From Brachypodius melanocephalos (taxonomy: Eukaryota > Chordata > Aves > Passeriformes > Pycnonotidae): DNA of 64,000 nucleotides. The notes under the pieces are model-generated. The model did no database searches. It was given only the letters and a program-made list of their open reading frames with translations, and was not told the DNA's origin. Location of the stretch: NCBI GenBank assembly GCA_013398615.1, contig VZSR01001477.1, positions 2,337,028-2,401,027 on the forward strand. The letters run 5' to 3'. A program made the position numbers and the translations under genes. Each line of letters begins with the position of its first letter. Position 1 is the first letter of the stretch. This document shows, in pieces, positions 61,021 to 64,000 of the stretch.

Positions 61021-64000
61021 TTATTCAAATAACACACATATTGAAACTCCATGAAAAGTTTATCCACTAAAGCCTTGGATTCTGCATCAGAACTAAAGGA
61101 AAACATTGGGAATATTGTATTGACTCTCCCAAGCTGCAAGCTGTATGTATTTCTTTCCTTTCTCTGTGACTTTTAAATGGAATTCTTACTGCCCTGCTTA
61201 GAAGTTACCCAGGGCTCAAAATAGAAATGCTATATTTTTTAGTCATCTAATTCCATTTTTCTGTAAATTATATATTGGCTTTGGAGACTAAACTCAGATT
61301 GTGTCAGGTATACAATATCTGTCACAAATAAGATTCAATTTTTTTCTTAGTAAGTGTATTTCAGAGAGATAAGGCAGGGGATGTGGAGTTGGTTCCTCCC
61401 ATTCCAGTGAAGGCAGGAAATTTATGCCTCTTTTCTTTGGTGGAACAGGGTCTTTTTGAAGTCATGAGTTCTTTTGTTTGACTTAGTTATACACACTGGA
61501 AAGGAGTACATTTTGTCAGGACTCTCTGTTAGCTTTTTCTGAGGACAACATAAGGAATACTTAGGGCTTTTCCAATATCTCTGCTTTCATACCTGAGATT
61601 ATGTCTCAATGTAGCAGAAATACAAGATGGGCAAAGCTGAAGAGCAAAGAGGTTCACACACTTTTATCCAGCAATGGTTACTTTCAACTGTAAACAAAAG
61701 TCCCATCATGCTGGACTTAATCTTAATTTTGTATTAAGTGGTCACTGGATATAATACAAACAAAAAATCCTGCAAGAAATGCCTTCTTCTCAGAAATATT
61801 CAGTGGTACTCATTTGTTCAAACATTCCTTAGCCTTTTGATTTTATCCTTATAACATATGCGGACGAAATTTGTTGAAAATTTTGCACAGTGGGGTGCAG
61901 ACCTCATCATATGATAATCCTTCATTTCTAATATGCTTTTATAATCAATGAGATATTTAAAGTTAAAATTCACAATATTATTACTGGAACCTAATTGGTA
62001 CATTTCATTATTAATGAAAATAAGATGGACGATCAGAGGTTTTGAATTATGCCATATTACAAGTAATTTAAGAATCTACCAATAGCTCTTACTTTTGCTG
62101 GCTAACTTAACAATAAAGCAGGAATTAAGAAGAGATACTTAGAAGTGAAGTGATTAGAGTATCTTTGAAATATAATTTTCATGCTTAATTAAATATTTCA
62201 ATAAAGTTAAGATATTAGAGGAATATTCACACATATTTATGCCTTCAATATTTTCATGAACTATAACACCTCAAAAAAATGGAATTTATACACTCAAGAA
62301 TGGCATAGAAAAAGAATGCAGAAAACCTGAAACTCCTGTACCTTTAAATTTAGAACTAGGCTTTGTGGTTTTACATGAATTTCAGTTGTACCTTCAAGAA
62401 AAAGCTTATTCTTTCTGCAGTAAGAAATAGAAAGAGGAGTTATAAAGAAGTAAGATATTTTTAACATTTTTATAGCTGAGGCAAGTAGGTGACAGTTGTG
62501 TTAAACAATGTAATAGCACTGTGGAGAAAAGACTTTGTGGAAAACCGCTTCATTTCTGCGACCGTGTACGATAATGGCCCTCTGGAGGCTACAGCCTCAC
62601 AGGCAACAAAAGAGTCGGCACATATAAATTCATAACAAGGTAGATATATAGTCAAAAGAACAACTTTAAGAAAATATTTCCCATATAAAAGATTTTCATA
62701 AAGACTACTGTCTTGGTACTGGTGGTGAAGCAATGTAACATGTATTTAAATATTTTTTTAAAAAAATTTTATTTTGTCTTCTGCCTAGCATGTAATTTGA
62801 AAGCTATCTTAATAAAGTAGCTATAAATATTCCAAAATGAAGAATCTATCATCAGTATGTTAATTATATTATTCCACTGCACTATTATTTAATTCTTTAT
62901 TTGCTTTGATTTAATATATCAGGTGTTTATCAGAGATTGTCAAGAAATAATATAGTTGATATCATAAAGCTGCTTGGACTGTTAGGAGTATAAATAATTT
63001 TATAATAATTTTTAATAAAATGGGTTTTAATACATCCGTAAGGTCTTAACAGATATTTAGACACTGAAGTTTTAGCATTATTTGCAATTTCTAGAGAAAA
63101 TTTAAAGGTGTGGGGTTTTTTGGGTTTTTTGTGGAAAGTTGAAATGAAAAGTTTACTCATTCCCCTTTCTGTAAATATACCCTCTTACCCCCATGAAATG
63201 AAATCACACATTTTCTCTTTAAGTCTTCCAAGAACAATTTCTGGTAGGAAAAAATTAAAATCTCTTGGACTGTACTTTAAGAGGGATTAGTGTTTCTGAC
63301 AAAGGAAGATATGCCTCCAAAAATATGTTGCTTCAATGCTCTGAAACAGTCCAACTGGAACTACAAGAAAATAAAATGTTTTGTAACACAGTTTCACAGA
63401 TGCTATTGCAATTCCCTAATTATTGACAAAAAATTTTTTTTTAGAGGCAGACACATGAACCAATTAGGACACAAAAGCAGTTAGGCCATTCCTTCAATTT
63501 TTACCAAAAAGGGAATTGAGATCAACAAGTAAGAAAATGACTTGCTATTCAGTTACAATCAAAGATGTGTAGGTGCCAGTGTCATTAACACTGCGGTATA
63601 TGGTGTCTTCTAAATTATTCAGCAAGTTTGAAGAATGATTTTGAGGCTTGGCAGAAAGCTTTGGTCTGACATTGGTCTACATATCCTAAGTCCAAATATT
63701 TAAAACTACTTCCCCTTGATTAGATTTTGCTTGCTCGTATGTTTGTTTAATTGGAAGAGAAGGCCTAATCTCGAGTCATTCATAAAACTTCTACTTGAAA
63801 AAAAAGTCATCTTCCTTCTCTACTGGTTTTCTGTTTATTAATGGGGGCTACATATCCTTTATACTATATGAGCTGCCTAGTTGGAGGGTTCAAAGACATC
63901 ATTTTGAGCACAAGACCCAGTCTTCAGCAATGACTAGGGAGTAAAACATATGGAGGATCTTCAGCTGGATTCTTTGTGAGAAAATCTGTGTTGCCAAAAG
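61021..64000. other. Unique AT-rich DNA to the end of the window
   Basis: No gene or recognised repeat is seen. A CpG-enriched patch lies at about 62545-62620, and a short G/T tract at 63110-63133. Frames such as 62470-62733 minus are not supported as genes. Confidence 0.5.

Noticed and set aside
1..64000. A new multi-gene system in this window
   Set aside because: No intact genes, operon-like clusters or RNA gene arrays are visible. The sequence is repeat-punctuated gene-desert DNA.

Overview
This window looks like bird nuclear DNA, and no intact protein-coding gene can be supported in it. The main evidence for a bird is a set of CR1 LINE fragments, several ending in the diagnostic ATTCTATGATTCTATGA-type 3' tail or its reverse complement. 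Short endogenous-retrovirus LTRs of avian type and A-rich tracts interrupted by C runs, common in avian genomes, agree with this. The DNA is AT-rich and CpG-poor. The longest open frames are short (about 60-140 codons) and are mostly inside repeats or have no coding character. The window is best read as intergenic or deep intronic sequence, a gene desert.

Layout. 1-5 kb: unique AT-rich DNA, one A-rich tract (2.92-3.02 kb), and a stretch at 3.69-4.35 kb (minus strand) that reads like a frameshifted coding relic. 5.05-5.27 kb: CR1 3' end. 6.65-7.66 kb: one long, old LTR on the minus strand, directly abutted by a short solo LTR at 7.69-7.92 kb. 9.53-10.16 kb: minus-strand CR1. 10-16 kb: unique. 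16.29-16.57 kb: CR1. 18.4 and 20.96 kb: A/C-rich tracts. 22.47-22.62 kb: a second copy of the short LTR, inverted, with a 100-N assembly gap inside it and a perfect 6-bp target-site duplication around it. 26.0-26.86 kb: LTR-like block. 27.88-28.78 kb: the longest CR1, keeping decayed ORF2 C-terminal sequence. 29-39 kb: unique, with a CR1 tail at 38.5 kb. 39.8 kb: T/G-rich tract. 50.37-50.75 kb: possible LTR. 53.26-53.47 kb: nearly pure A/T block. 54.79-55.10 kb: a solo LTR with perfect termini and perfect 6-bp duplication. 57.56-57.82 kb (minus): a short open frame followed by an overlapping stop/AATAAA and a poly(A) tract, possibly a retrocopy. 58.65-58.79 kb: G/T-rich tract. 59.32 kb: a near-palindromic RFX X-box. 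60.9 kb: an ancient CR1 tail. The rest is unique AT-rich sequence.

No set of genes here works together, and I see no tRNA, rRNA or snRNA gene, CRISPR array or new multi-gene system. The best observations are about the mobile-element record: two copies of a very short LTR family (231 bp in the complete copy) and a third, unrelated 319-bp solo LTR, all with 6-bp duplications (perfect in two cases, 5 of 6 in the other), and an assembly gap lying exactly inside one of them. After these come the two possible gene relics and a few candidate regulatory sites. All family names rest on recognition by eye, without any database search.
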